From Neodontobutis hainanensis (Eukaryota; Chordata; Actinopteri; Gobiiformes; Odontobutidae), in NCBI GenBank assembly GCA_024349245.1, contig JALDNG010000469.1, positions 151,760 through 215,759 on the forward strand: a stretch of DNA of 64,000 bases. The letters run 5' to 3'. Positions 1 through 10,437 of this stretch are shown here, piece by piece. The first letter of the stretch is position 1; the number at the start of each line of letters is the position of its first letter. The notes beneath the pieces were generated by a model. The model was not told the origin of the DNA, did no database searches, and was given only the letters and a program-made list of their open reading frames with translations. Both the position numbers and the translations under genes were made by a program.

Positions 1-155
1 CATTCAGTTTGGAGTTCAGGAGATTGTCTTGACCAGGACCACACCCCTAAATGCACTGAAGCAACTGCCATGCAATTTGTTGATTAAATTTCTTGCATTA
101 ATGAGAAATTGAACTGGTGTTCCTAATAATCCTTTAGGTGAGTGTATACGATAAT
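1..155. mobile_element. probable end of a fish DNA transposon
   Basis: The stretch around 80-145 (ATGAGAAATTGAAC, then GTGTTCCTAATAATCC and a GGTGAGTG end) resembles a DNA-transposon terminus that recurs widely in fish genomes. That is recognition from memory. The other end is not in the window and no target duplication can be tested, so family assignment is open. Confidence 0.4.
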
Positions 156-1150
156 GTCAATATGAAGCACATATTATTAAAGCATTGTCATGAAAACTTG
201 TTTAAAAGTTTTTTAGGGAGAAAGTACAACAGAAAACCTCCATGTGTTACATGTATTTATTTGGTTTAACAGTGTAGACTGCATAACACCAATAAAAGAA
301 ATCTCAGATCAGTCTGTTTGGTGCCAACAGCAGACTATTAACATTTTATTTAAGTTCACGTGAATTTGACTCAGGATGTCTTATAAAGGGGTTGCATCCA
401 AAAATTCAGGACTCTAGCAGGACAGTAGATATTCAAAGAGCCAGAAGAAGTCCAGCTGTAGCAGCAAGTGACTTTATCACAATTTAAACCGCACTTGGGT
501 TTTATAGAGATAGATGTGGTACTTTTTTAAAGACAAGACTGCCCAGGCAACAAGCAGTGCACAGTGACGAACTGTAGAGAGCAAAATGATAACAGACATA
601 GAAGAAGTCACTATTCACAAAGGAAAATTTGATCTCAAAGTGTCAGTATGCAGCTTGTTCTAAACACATTTATAATCAGCAAACCCTTAAAAGCCCAACA
701 AGCAATGACGTGCAAACATTACTACTTTGAAAGCTCAGTTTTTACTGTTCACCAAGCCAACACGAAAGTCTAAAACTAGTTGTTGAATTGTCACAAGTTA
801 ACTTTTGGGACTTAGCAACAAGACAACCTGACCTCAATGCTCTCTCCAACTACTGAGCAGCAATATTAATAAACCTTTACTATAAACCTTTTGTGCCAAA
901 AACTTCATAGTTCCAATTTAAATCAGATTAATTACCAACAGCAATAATTAACAATAAGTGACAACAGTTTCACATAATATCTCGGCGAGGTAATATTCTG
1001 CATGTGTTTAGAACACGCATCAACACAGCCTCCTTTCCTAGTTAACCTTAATCAGTTGGATTTGCACAAAAATATAAACTAGACAAATAAAGTGTTGTCC
1101 AAAACCCTGTTTGCTGTGTAGGGCTAATTTCTTAATTAAACATATAGTTT
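156..1150. other. AT-rich non-coding stretch
   Basis: No ORF of note, RNA gene or repeat structure was recognised. It lies upstream of the visible tmem175 exons and may be an intron of that gene or intergenic DNA. Earlier tmem175 exons were looked for here and not found. Confidence 0.5.
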
Positions 1151-1154
1151 ATGT

Positions 1155-2416
1155 TCGAGTGAACCATGTTCTCCACCTCCTTTGTCGACGCAGCCACTTG
1201 GAGCTGTAGCAGTAAAGTCTCCGGTGCCTGTCGTGGCAGCAACCCCCAAACCTGGTGGTGTACCGCCAGGCAAAGCTGGCTGCAGCCCAGGGTGGTTGTG
1301 GAGGCAAAAACTCAGTTGGCCCTGCCAGCACTGTTTACAGTGGAGGTGGGAATCTGCTGAGTTCAACTGGGGACATTGTTGGATGGTGGAAGGAATACTT
1401 CAAGGATCTCCTCAACCCCACCGACACGTCTTTAGAGGAAGCAGAGGTTGAGGGCTCAGGCGTGAGCTCGTTCATCACCCAAGCTGAAATCACTGAAGTC
1501 GGCCGATAAACAAACCTCGGATTCAGGAGGAACAATGCGCTTTTCATCCCAGTCCTGGAATACTGGACCAGCTCTATACCCTCTCCACGGTGCTGGGGTT
1601 TACGGAGTCTGCCCAACCAGTCCACATGTGCTTTGTGGATCAGGAGAAGGCATTTGACTGTGTCCTTCGTTGCGCCCTGTGGGGTGCTCTGGGAGTATTG
1701 GGTCCGGGACCCTTTGCTAAGGCTGTCCCTGTATGACCGGAGCAGGAGCTTGATTCGCATTGCTGGCAGAAAGTCAGACCTCTTTGGGGACCACAGGATC
1801 TTGTCTTTGCTTTTTGCAGATGATGTTGTCCTGTTGGCTCAAGCCAGGACCTTCAGTGTACACTGGGACGTTTTGCAACTGAGTGTAAAGCGGCTGGGAT
1901 GAGGATCAGCACCTCCAAGTCTGAGGCCGTGGTTCTCAGTCGGAAAAGAGTGGCTCCTGTCTTGGGGTCTTGTTCACGAGTGAGGAAGGAGAAAGCGTGA
2001 GATTGATAGACGGATTGGTGCAGCTTCTGCAGTAATGTGGTTGATGTACTGGTCTGTTGTGGTAAAGAAGGTAAAGGGCGCTCCCTTAGAAATAGGGTGT
2101 GGAGCTCGGTCACTCGGAAAGAGCTCAAAGTAGAGCCGCTGCTCCTCCACATCAAGAGGACTCAGCTGATGTGGCTCGGGCATCTGTTTTGGATGCCTCC
2201 TGGACACCTCGCTAGGGAGGTGTTCCGGGCATGTCCCACCGGGAGGAGACCTTGGGGAAGACCTAAAACACGCTGGAGTGACTATGTCTATCGGGTGGCC
2301 TGAGAATGCCTCAGTATCCCCCCGGAAGAGTTGGAGGAAGTGTCTGGGGAGGAGGAAGTCTGGGTGTCTCTGCTTGTCTCTGCCCTGAACCGGTTAAGCG
2401 GTAGTAGATGGATGGA
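1155..2416 (+). mobile_element. RTE/Rex3-like LINE relic, copy 1
   Basis: Decayed reverse-transcriptase reading on +, broken into several frames. Recognisable pieces in order are STGDIVGWWKEYFKDLLNP (about 1360-1425), a LLFADDVVLLAQA catalytic block with the FADD box (about 1809-1845), MRISTSKSEAVVLS (about 1900-1940), the SVTRKELKVEPLLLHIK block (about 2108-2156) and a C-terminal RPWGRPKTRWSDYV block (about 2250-2290). The 3' end is a short GATG tandem (GTAGATGGATGGA) near 2405-2416, the tail type known for fish Rex3 elements of the RTE clade. Internal deletions and frameshifts make it inactive. The same family recurs at about 6430-7108 (+) and 38000-39560 (-). Confidence 0.8.
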
Positions 2417-3056
2417 ACATATAGTTTCTATTAACCTAGCTTTCAATTCTAAACATTTTATGGAAAAGTTTGAATGTGAGGTAGTTTAAGACCTTATAGT
2501 GTTTAAATGTGCTTTATTTGAAAGCAGCTGAAAGGAGATCATTGTTAAATAATATGTAGTAATAAAAATGACATTGTATTTGACACTTTACTTTTTATTC
2601 TACTTTAGGGCAAAAATCCCACAAAGATGTAAACACAGACAAATTTATGAATGGATGCTTAAAAGATGCAGTATTGGTATAAATATTACTCGTGTATACA
2701 TTTGATTTACAGTGATAAAAGGCTGTTAGACAACTGTCAGTTTGGCACTTTGTGAATGTTTAGCACTGTAGTATTTGTAGTAGGTACAGTAGTTGAACAG
2801 TTTAGAGTAGGCCCATGTGACTGAAGGTACAGTTCATCTGCAGAGGTGTCACAGTTGTGTCAGTGTTTTCCTTCTTTTTTATGGACAATAAATAGCATCT
2901 GTTAAATGCAGCAGGTTGATACCTTTACAAACAGGTTGTAGGAGATGCAAGTAAGGTTGAAGGTTCCAGTAAAATACAGCTCTACTCTCTAACCACGGTG
3001 TAGACTGGACATGATCTGAAATGAGAAAGTAAAAACGTACTTAAATAGATTTTTAC
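2417..3056. other. non-coding, no feature recognised
   Basis: AT-rich DNA between a LINE relic and a shared interspersed repeat. No ORF or RNA gene is supported. Confidence 0.5.
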
Positions 3057-3170
3057 ACTTCTCCTTATATTTTCGCTTTTGGAGCCTGCTCTTTGGGATG
3101 GTGGTGCCTTTACTCAAGGCCTTTTAATGGGTTCCATGAGAGAGGCTTGGATAAAACAGCTTACATTGGG
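3057..3170 (+). repeat. interspersed repeat shared with 32568-32690
   Basis: The text CTTCTCCTTATATTTTCGC, then TTTTGGAGCCTGC and later a GGTTCCATG block, recurs in the same order at 32568-32690 with diverged spacing. The two copies are about 29.5 kb apart and unrelated in surroundings, so this is a dispersed repeat, probably a non-autonomous DNA element. Its ends were not resolved. Confidence 0.5.
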
Positions 3171-3403
3171 GAATTTATCTAAAGGGGACCTCTCTTCTCT
3201 TAAATCAATTGACTCAAGAACATTCAAGATGCTGTTTTTTTAATAATTTGTAGCAGAATTTTACACAATGATTGTGGTGGGGCAATGTCCTACCTGCCCC
3301 TGACGTCCAGCTTGACACATTTTTACTGCCTTTTAACGTAAAAATGTTAAGAGTGTTTTGTTTGTCAAAATGCTTCATATTAACATTCAGTAAATTGTTC
3401 CAG

Positions 3404-3568
3404 TCTGTGATCGTGCTGTATGCCTTCAGCCAGCCCGTCCTGCTCCACCAGCACCTCCAGACGTGTGACAACCAGGCGCTGTACAAGCACCACATCCTCA
3501 AAGTCATCATGAGGGTCCCACTCATGTGCCTCCTGGCCAGCATCGTCTCCTTCATCTTCTTTCAGCTT
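3404..3568 (+). CDS. tmem175: tmem175 exon a (end of first channel repeat)
   Basis: The acceptor TTGTTCCAG is followed by 55 codons beginning SVIVLYAF and ending SFIFFQL, with donor GTATGT. It is phase 0 at both ends. The content matches the fourth to fifth helix region of repeat one, including the NQALYKHHILKVI loop. Confidence 0.88.
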
Positions 3569-5866
3569 GTATGTGATGATCAAACTTGTTTTGTAAAAGC
3601 TGACAGATTACTTTGACGCTGCTATGTGTTTCAGTCATACGCACTGTTGGCCATTGTGATTTTCCTGCCCTACATTTCCCTCTTTCTGCAGTGGTGTCGC
3701 AGCAAGGCCCTTGGTGAGTTCATGTTTAAAATAAGCCCTTTAGCAGGTGAAACGGGACCAATATACACAGCGAAAGTGGTGTGTTAAATAATAATAATAA
3801 TAATATATTTTATTTATAACGCACTTTTCTGGACACTCAAGGTCACCTTACAACAATAGTAAAAACACAATGGCACATAATTAAAATACTCAAGAACAAC
3901 AATTAAAAGCAACAAATAAAAAAACAATTATATTGATGACAGGACAGTGCAGTTATGGTGGGAGTGAGTAGGCCAGTCTGAACAGATGTGTTTTGAGTTT
4001 GGATATGAAATGTGGCAGTGTGTCTGTGTTGTGGAGGTCAGAGGGGAGAGAGTTCCAAAGCTGGTGAGCAGAGCGACTATAAGCTCCCCCATGGTGACAA
4101 GATGGGCAGGAGGGACAGAGCAGTAGAGTTTGGGCGGGGGTGGAGATGTGGAGGAGCTCAGAGAGATATGGAGGTGCGACGTGTATGTCTTTAAATGTGA
4201 GGAGCAGTATTTTATAGTTGATGTAGTATGTGATGGGGAGCCAGTGGAGCTGTTGCAGGACAGGTGTGATGTGATTGTTGGAGCGCGTGTCACGATGCGG
4301 GAGGCTGAGTTCTGGACCAGTTGAAGTTTATGGAGGGTTTTTTGAAGGAGACCAAACAGAAGGGAGTTGCAGTAATCCAGGAGGGAGGTGATGAGGCTGT
4401 GCACAAGGACGGCTGTAGAGTGAGGGGTGAGGGAGGGGCGGAGGCGGTGGATGTTGCGGAGATAAAAGTAAACAGAGCGGGTGACATTATTGATGTGGAG
4501 GACAGTTTGCTGTCAAGAATGACAGATTATTTACCTGCGGGGAGGGGGTAATGGTGGAGTTTTCAAAAGTATTGGAGAAGTTATTGATTTTAATCATTAG
4601 TTTAAGGAAGTTTGTGGTGAAACAGAATTTAATTTCAGAGAGCCAGTTGATTCGGGAGGAGGGGTAGCGTGAGGAATTAGGTTTGTTTGAGAGGTAGAGC
4701 TGGGTGTCATGTGGCCTAATCCTATGCACGTGCCGTTTTGTGCTGGTTGCTGTTTCAGGACCCGTGGGCGAGTCTCAGACGAAGTGCTCTTCTACAGCTA
4801 CCTGCCCGAGCCTTTGAGCAAAGAGCGAGTGGAGGCCTTCAGTGATGGAGTGTATGCCATTGTAGCCACGCTGCTCATTCTCGACATTTGGTGTGTCAGT
4901 CTTTTCCTTAAAATTAAGATTTAATTAATCCGTAGTTCTTGGGCAAGACACTTAACCCACCTTGCCTCCAGTGGCTATAACACTGGTAACACTTTTGAAA
5001 CTACTACTTTAGAACAATGTAAGTCGCTTTGGATAAAAAGTGTCTGCTAAATGAATAAATATAAATGTTGTAATATAAATATAAGAAAAGAATATATATA
5101 TAATAATGAGACTTTTCTTATATTGCATTATTATTACGCAGCTGAAGTGTTGTCTTGTCAGATCTTGTTGCCGTCAGTCAGCAGCAAGTGACTGGTGTTG
5201 GTGTGTGTCCACAGTGAGGATAACGTCCCGGACCCTGCACTGGTCGCTCGTCAGTTCAATGGCAGTCTGGTCTTAGCTCTTCAGTCCTATGGGCCTGAGT
5301 ACTTGGCGTACTTTGGCTCCTTTGCCACTGTGGGGCTGCTCTGGTTTGTCCACCACTCTCTCTTCCTCCATGTCACCAGTGTGACACGCTTCATGGGGCT
5401 GCTTAACACCTTGTCCCTGGCGTTTGTGGGTGGGCTGCCTTTAGCTTACCAGCTGACACACGAGTTCCCCCGACACTCTAATAATGAGCTGGAGGCTGTG
5501 CAGATCAGCTGTGTCATTATTTTCTTTGCAGGGATTTTCCAGTTGGCCATCTGGGTGGTGGCCCTTTACAGCGAGCGCCAAACCTTGCACCCGTGTGTTT
5601 GGTACCGGGGCAATGAGCATGTGCTGATGCTGGCCAAACTGTCGCTGTACCCCTGTGTTGCCCTGGGGACCTTCTTCCTCACCTGCATCCTGAGTCAGTT
5701 TAGTGCTCCCATCTTTCACCTGATGGAGATTACTGTGCCGTTCGTCTTCCTGCTGCTGCGGCTCATCCTGGCTCTCATACGCCTCTTACTCTGCCCTGAG
5801 CATCCACGGGCCAGGACTGCTTTGGAGGACGAGTCCACAGTTCCATTCAACCCTTTAGACACCTAG
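3404..5866 (+). CDS. tmem175: Tmem175 endo-lysosomal K+/H+ channel, 3' part (4 exons)
   Basis: Exons 3404-3568, 3635-3713, about 4773-4890 and 5215-5866 encode the last ~337 residues; the stop TAG is at 5864-5866. The vertebrate family is about 500 residues, so the first repeat's N-terminal exons lie upstream of the window. TMEM175 is a potassium and proton channel of endosomes and lysosomes built of two six-helix repeats, each with an FSD pore motif on its first helix. The second-repeat signature RVEAFSDGVYAIVATLLIL is plain across 4830-4881. It is followed by CEDNVPDP across the last splice junction and by YFGSFATVGLLWFVHHSLF, MGLLNTLSLAFVGGLPLAY and further hydrophobic helices. Introns carry an L2/Rex1 LINE and a SINE tail. 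The gene converges on cds1. The acceptor of the third exon is a problem (see that exon). Identity is secure from the motif and collinearity. Confidence 0.93.
3635..3713 (+). CDS. tmem175: tmem175 exon b (last helix of first repeat)
   Basis: The acceptor GTTTCAG is followed by SYALLAIVIFLPYISLF and QWCRSKAL, then donor GTGAGT after the first base of a codon. Length is 79 nt (26 codons plus one). The intron between exons a and b is only 66 bp. Confidence 0.88.
3785..4729 (-). mobile_element. L2/Rex1-group LINE 3' end in a tmem175 intron
   Basis: Reading on -: DTQLYLSNK (remnant of the YADDTQLYL catalytic block, about 4690-4715), then in decayed frames the HSLITSLLDYCNSLLFGL and KTLHKLQLVQNSASRIV blocks (about 4300-4401) typical of the RT C-terminus in the CR1/L2/Rex1 group. 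The element ends in an (AAT)n tail, seen on + as ATAATAATAATAATAAT at 3788-3806, just after a TTTATAACGCACTTTTC 3'-UTR motif. Multiple frameshifts are present. The exact clade between L2 and Rex1 is not settled by eye. Confidence 0.75.
4773..4890 (+). CDS. tmem175: tmem175 exon c with the second FSD pore motif
   Basis: Encodes SDEVLFYSYLPEPLSKE followed by RVEAFSDGVYAI and ends in the middle of a Cys codon with donor GTGTGT. The textbook acceptor TGTTTCAG ends at 4758, but joining there to exon b shifts the frame and soon hits a stop. Acceptors ending at 4772 (GCGAG) or 4778 (TCTCAG) keep the frame. Either one of those is used, or one base in 4759-4778 is an indel. The pore region itself is unambiguous; the start coordinate is provisional. 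Confidence 0.8.
4928..5072 (+). repeat. tRNA-type fish SINE, 3' part only
   Basis: Carries the SINE body GGGCAAGACACTTAACCCACC and the tail block AAGTCGCTTTGGATAAAA followed by AAATGAATAAATATAAATG. The tRNA-like head seen in the copies at 23358 and 39868 is missing. It sits in the last tmem175 intron. Confidence 0.7.
5215..5866 (+). CDS. tmem175: tmem175 terminal coding exon
   Basis: The acceptor TGTCCACAG is followed by T-GAG-GAT (completing the Cys codon) and 216 further sense codons of channel repeat two, with at least five hydrophobic helices. It ends FNPLDT-stop. The reading frame is intact throughout and shows no repeat insertion. Confidence 0.93.
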
Positions 5867-6429
5867 CTACTGACTCTAGTGGAACTGCAGCCACATTAGA
5901 ACTTTCTAAAACAAGAAACCATTTGTGTTCAAACTTTTACTTTTCTGTATCATAAAATAACCGTAATAACCAGATACTATTTGTTTTCTAGTTTGAGAAC
6001 AATAATGTAAGACATCTGTTCTACTCACTGCTGTGTGACTTTGTGTTTCTAAACTGACAACGCTCTGCTTGTGCTAAGCACAAAAACATGCATGGCAGAA
6101 ATATGCTTGGCACAAAAATCTGTGTACACTCTTAAATAATTACTTGTATCAGAACTTGAATTGATGTGTATATCAAGTGCTTGTTTTAGTTGTAAAGATG
6201 TTTCTTCATTCAAAAAGTTTCAAGCCAGTATAAAGACTCATTTATGTGATTAAGAAAGTTAAAACTGTCAAAAGTATATGTACCTTTGGTGGATAATGTG
6301 CAGAGGAGGCTTTGCATCTTACCAGACTGGTGTAACAATAATTTTCTTTTTCTTTCTTTAGTCAAGGTCTAATATCTACTGTCACTGTGTGGGCCAGGCA
6401 CAAACACATGGAGTCTGTTTTTTTGAGCG
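5867..6429 (+). other. tmem175 3' UTR and flank
   Basis: Starts directly after the tmem175 stop. AT-rich with no other ORF. No AATAAA in convincing context was identified, so the transcript end is unknown. Confidence 0.4.
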
Positions 6430-7108
6430 AGGTAATGTTGATGAGGATCAGCACCTCCAAGTCTGAGACCATGGTTCTCAGTTTGAAAAGGGTGGCTTGT
6501 CCCCTTCAGGTTGGTGGGGAGTTCCTGCCTCAAGGGAAGGAGTTCAAGTATCTTGGGGTCTTGTTCACGAGTGAGGGAAGGAAGGAGCATGAGATTGACA
6601 GATGGATCGGTGCAGCTTCTGCAGTGATGTGGTCGATGTACCGGCCTGTCGTGGTGAAGGAGCTGAGCTGTAAGGCAAATCTCTTGATTTACCGGTCAAT
6701 CTACGTTCCTACTCTCACCTATGGTCATGAGCTTTGGGTCATGACCTCGATCCCGGATACAAGTGGCTGAAATTAGCTTTTTCCGCGGGGTGGCGGGCGC
6801 TTCCTTAGAGATAAGGTGAGGAGCTTGGTCACTCCGGAGGAGCTCAAAGAAGAGCCGCTGCTCCTCCACATCGAGAGGAGCCAGCTGAGGTGGCTCGGGC
6901 ATCTGTTTCGGATGCCTTCTGGACGCCTTCCTAAGGTGGTTTTCTAGGACACGCTGGAGGGACTATGTCTCTCGGGTGGCCTGGGAATGCCTCGGTATCC
7001 CCGGAAGAGCTGGAGGAAGTGTCTGGGGATAGGGAGATCTGGTTGTCTCTGCTTAGACTGCTGCCCCGCGACCCGGCCCGGATAAGAGGTAGAAGATTGA
7101 TGGATGGA
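6430..7108 (+). mobile_element. RTE/Rex3-like LINE relic, copy 2 (3' end)
   Basis: 5'-truncated copy. Reads MRISTSKSETMVLSLKRVA, EFKYLGVLFTSEGRKEHEI and RWIGAASAVMWSMYRPVVV, then IYRSIYVPTLTYGHELWVM, in one frame to 6770, followed by the decayed C-terminal blocks and a GATGGATGGA tail near 7098-7108. Frame breaks occur after about 6760 and 6940. The 6440-6770 stretch is the best-preserved piece of this family in the window. Confidence 0.8.
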
Positions 7109-7109
7109 A

Positions 7110-8635
7110 TTCTGTCAGGAGAAGGAACCTTTTGTACTGACTACATAGAACCTTAGCAGAGACCAATTAGATGAAGGTAGACTTGTAACAAAAGAACAAA
7201 TAGGAATCATGTATTATTAAACTCAGGTGGCTCTGAATATATCAAATATTTATTCTGATCCAGTTTCATAGTTTTAGCAGTTTAATTTTATGAATTACTA
7301 GCCATTTTGTTTTGTCTGTATTTTAAATACATATTTGTTTTAGAAGCAGAAGGTTGTCTGTGTGCCTATTTGTTTTTATTTTTTACGTGAATGAAAAAAA
7401 TCTGTCTTTGTGAAGTGAGGTTCAACTCACTCTGTAATTAATAAAAAAGACATTGGAAAGAAAACCCACTTTATTCACCTCCATAAAGTACAATTTAATC
7501 GGACTTTGCCATAATCTGTGGATTATACATTCTACTCTATAATGTATGCATTCTCCACCAAAAGCTGAAGATTTTTATTTAAAAAACATCACTGTTCAAA
7601 CATCACACCAAGTGACATAAATTAAAGACTGGTAGCTGGTGCTACTGCATATTGTTCCACACACACTGTGTGTTTATCCTTCAACTCAACATGAAATAGA
7701 AACACAATGATCATAAATGTCCATGTAGCCCACTACATTTATCAATTATATTTAATATCACATAATCACTTTGCAACTTCTGTTTAGTGTTACCTATGAT
7801 ACTGACAAGCAGGTAGTACAGCTGGTTCCCAACATTAAAACTGTTAGAACACTCCAAATTATAACTTTATGTGGGACAAACTCAATCAAGTCAAATGAAA
7901 AGAATACTCCAGTCTATAGCACATATTCAAACTCCTCATTTTATCTTTAAAATTAGAGAACAAGCATAGTAAGCGGACAAATGTGTATCTGGACACAGAC
8001 ACAAAAAAAAAAAAATCACTGCTTTGGTAAAAGTCTGACTTTACTTCTGATTCCCCACACTGATCAAGGGACACAGTGCACATCAGACTGCTAACACACA
8101 CTTCCTTTAATTTCTACATTAAACTTATTTGCATTAAATTAATTACTTCCCCAAACCTCAAATTAGTAGCTAAACAATCTCTATAAACACAACAGTATTC
8201 AGACTCTAGGTCATATTCAGTTCTAATCACTACATTCAAAAATTTAATCACTTAACAGTGAGCAGAGCACAAGACAAAGCAGCATTAGTTCCACAGCTCT
8301 ACAGAGCAGCTAAAGAAAGCGCATGCTCATCTAGGAGTAATCATTTTACATGATCAGCTACTGCTTCATGTGAAAGCTGTTGAACTGGCTTCACCCCCTT
8401 CAGTCCTCACAGCGACTTAAGAGTTTCTTACAAATGTTGACTGTCCACTTAAACCTAAAGGGCAGTTTCTCTGGTGACTACAGGGAACCTCAGGGTCAAT
8501 GTGCAACAATGTCATCAGCTGTGCTTTAGTTTGAAGCCATAGTCAGAAAGTGGAGGTAAGATTTAAATTAAATTTGTGTATCTTTATCCCCAGGTTAGCG
8601 CTTGCTTTGCTTCTAATATCAATAGCTAGTTATTA
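7110..8635. other. AT-rich intergenic stretch
   Basis: No coding, RNA or repeat structure was recognised beyond short homopolymers (for example the A-run near 8004-8016). It separates the convergent tmem175 and cds1 genes. Confidence 0.45.
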
Positions 8636-8639
8636 GCCT

Positions 8640-9632
8640 CCTGCATACCTTGGCAGATTTTTTTTCACCATTTTTTAGAGAATATGAATGATAAACTCAA
8701 GAACCTTCTTTTCACTCATAGTTAGTGGTTGGGGGAAGCCATTTATTGTCAAACAATTTCTTCTTTTAAAATCATGACAACAGAAACTACACAAAACAGG
8801 CTGCTTTGTCTAGTCGCCAGAAGAAAGCCATTACTACGCAAATGCCACAAAGCATCCTGCTTACAATAAGCCAAACAGCACAGAGACAAGCCTAAAAACC
8901 TCTAGAACTAAGTCATTTAGAGTGATGAGACCAAAATTTAAATTTTTGGCCACAACCATAAACGTTACATTTGGAGAGGAGTCAACAAGGCCTATGATGA
9001 AAGGTACACCATTCCTACTGTGAAACATGGAGGTGGGTTGCTGATGTTTTGGGGATGTGTGAGCTACAAAGGCACATGTTATCAGAAAGATGTTATCAGA
9101 AAAAATTGAAGGAAAATTTTCTCATCAGCCATGTGGCTGCGCATGGACGTACTTGGGCATTCCAGCATCACAACGCCAAAGCACAAGGCCAAGTCAAGAC
9201 CTGTCATTGGCTACAGCAGCATCAAGTGAAGTTTCTGGACTGGCCTCAGTATCATTGAGCCTCTCTGGGGAGATCTCAAACGTGCAGTTCATAGAAGACA
9301 ACCCAAGAATGTACAGGAACTAGAGGCTTTTTGACAAAAGAATGTGCAACTTTACCATCTGAGAAAATAAAGAGGCTCATCCACAACTACCACAAAAGAT
9401 TTCAAGCTGTCATTGATGTTAAAGTTGACAATACACGGTATTAAACTTTTGATCAGGGTCATTTGGTTTCTGTTTAAAAAGAAATTTAAAAGAGTAAACA
9501 CAATTGTTTGACAATAAATGGCTACACTTAACCACTAACTATGAGTGGAAAATAAAGTATTATTCTTTGGAAAAATGGTCCCCCAAAAAAAAATAAATTC
9601 TTCCAGGGTGTGTACTTATGAGCACAACTTTA
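8640..9632 (+). mobile_element. Tc1/mariner relic with long terminal inverted repeats
   Basis: The block at about 8700-8770 (CACTCATAGTTAGTGGTT, then AGCCATTTATTGTCAAACAA) is repeated inverted at about 9490-9555. The similarity continues outward through the CCATTTTT blocks to CACCCTGG near 9605-9618, so the arms are about 130 bp or more. Between them lies a decayed Tc1-type transposase on +: a SDETKI block holding the first catalytic Asp (about 8920), YDERYTIPTVKHGGGLLMFW (about 8991-9053), KTCHWLQQHQVKFLDWP (about 9200-9250) and a final RLIHNYHKRFQAVI (about 9370-9415). Stops and frameshifts make it dead. Confidence 0.85.
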
Positions 9633-9634
9633 CT

Positions 9635-10304
9635 CTTTACTTTTTGCATAACATTACATGTTTTTGATAGCTTTAAATCAGCAGTCAAATGACTAGTTAT
9701 ATAATCTGTTTAGTTAAATAGCATATGTACAATACATTAAATATGCACTGTTGGTGCCCTACTGTTCCATGCTTAGTAGTTGTACTGTATCCTATTATGT
9801 CCCCAAAAAAACAAAACAAAAAAACATCTACAATTAGAGAACAAACTTGATACTGTTGGTGGTCTAGTGCGTTGGAACAGGACAGCTACATGCTCCATGT
9901 TTGATTATCCTTTCGATGATTAGGAATAATGGTTAAGAGCAAAAATAGAACCTCTTTTTAAAAAATGTTTACAGTATATTTGAGCTCACTGCACAACCCA
10001 CACAGAGTGTTGACAGTCTTTCTCCTGTACACTCGTTAGCATCTCAGCTGGTGAAGTAAATGTGCTGTAAATGCTCAGCTAGAGTCAGTTTCAGAGCCAA
10101 ACACATCTAGCCTCTGACATTCTGATCTCAGAGTTTTTTGTTTTGAGACACATCAGCCCAAAAGCAATGAAGTGGTGCAGCATTTTTGCAATCTTTAAGC
10201 TTGATGCAGTTTGGAAAATCATCACAATTTGTAGTTTTCCAGACGTGACGAGTCAGCGGAGGTCAGTGTGTGCATGCTGACAGATCCTCTCTGTGGCTCT
10301 GAGC
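9635..10304 (-). other. cds1 3' UTR and flank
   Basis: Downstream of the cds1 stop on -. No further ORF was recognised. It probably contains the cds1 3' UTR, but no polyadenylation site could be fixed by eye. Confidence 0.4.
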
Positions 10305-10437
10305 CTAGGCCTGTGCCAGAGCAGGAGGAAGCAGGCCCTTCTCTCTCAGGTGGGAGTGCAGGTTGTGGAAAATACTAAGCTGTTGCTCAGGTTGGAGTAG
10401 CAGCAGCTGCTGCAGGACTTTACTGGGGTTGGGTCCC
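10305..10437 (-). CDS. cds1: cds1 exon 13 with stop codon
   Basis: The acceptor GTTTACAG is followed by RGPNPSKVLQQLLLLQPEQQ and a tail ending LLPAPAQA-stop (TAG at 10307-10305 on -). It is separated from exon 12 by a 4-kb intron full of Penelope-like DNA. Confidence 0.92.

Noticed and set aside
1..3400. Upstream tmem175 exons
   Set aside because: The first-repeat FSD motif and the following helices were looked for on + and not found; they must lie outside the window.
3928..4404. 158-codon - strand ORF as a novel serine/threonine-rich protein
   Set aside because: Its first part is the LINE block LLDYCNSLL and LHKLQLVQNSASRIV; the rest is the same LINE out of frame.
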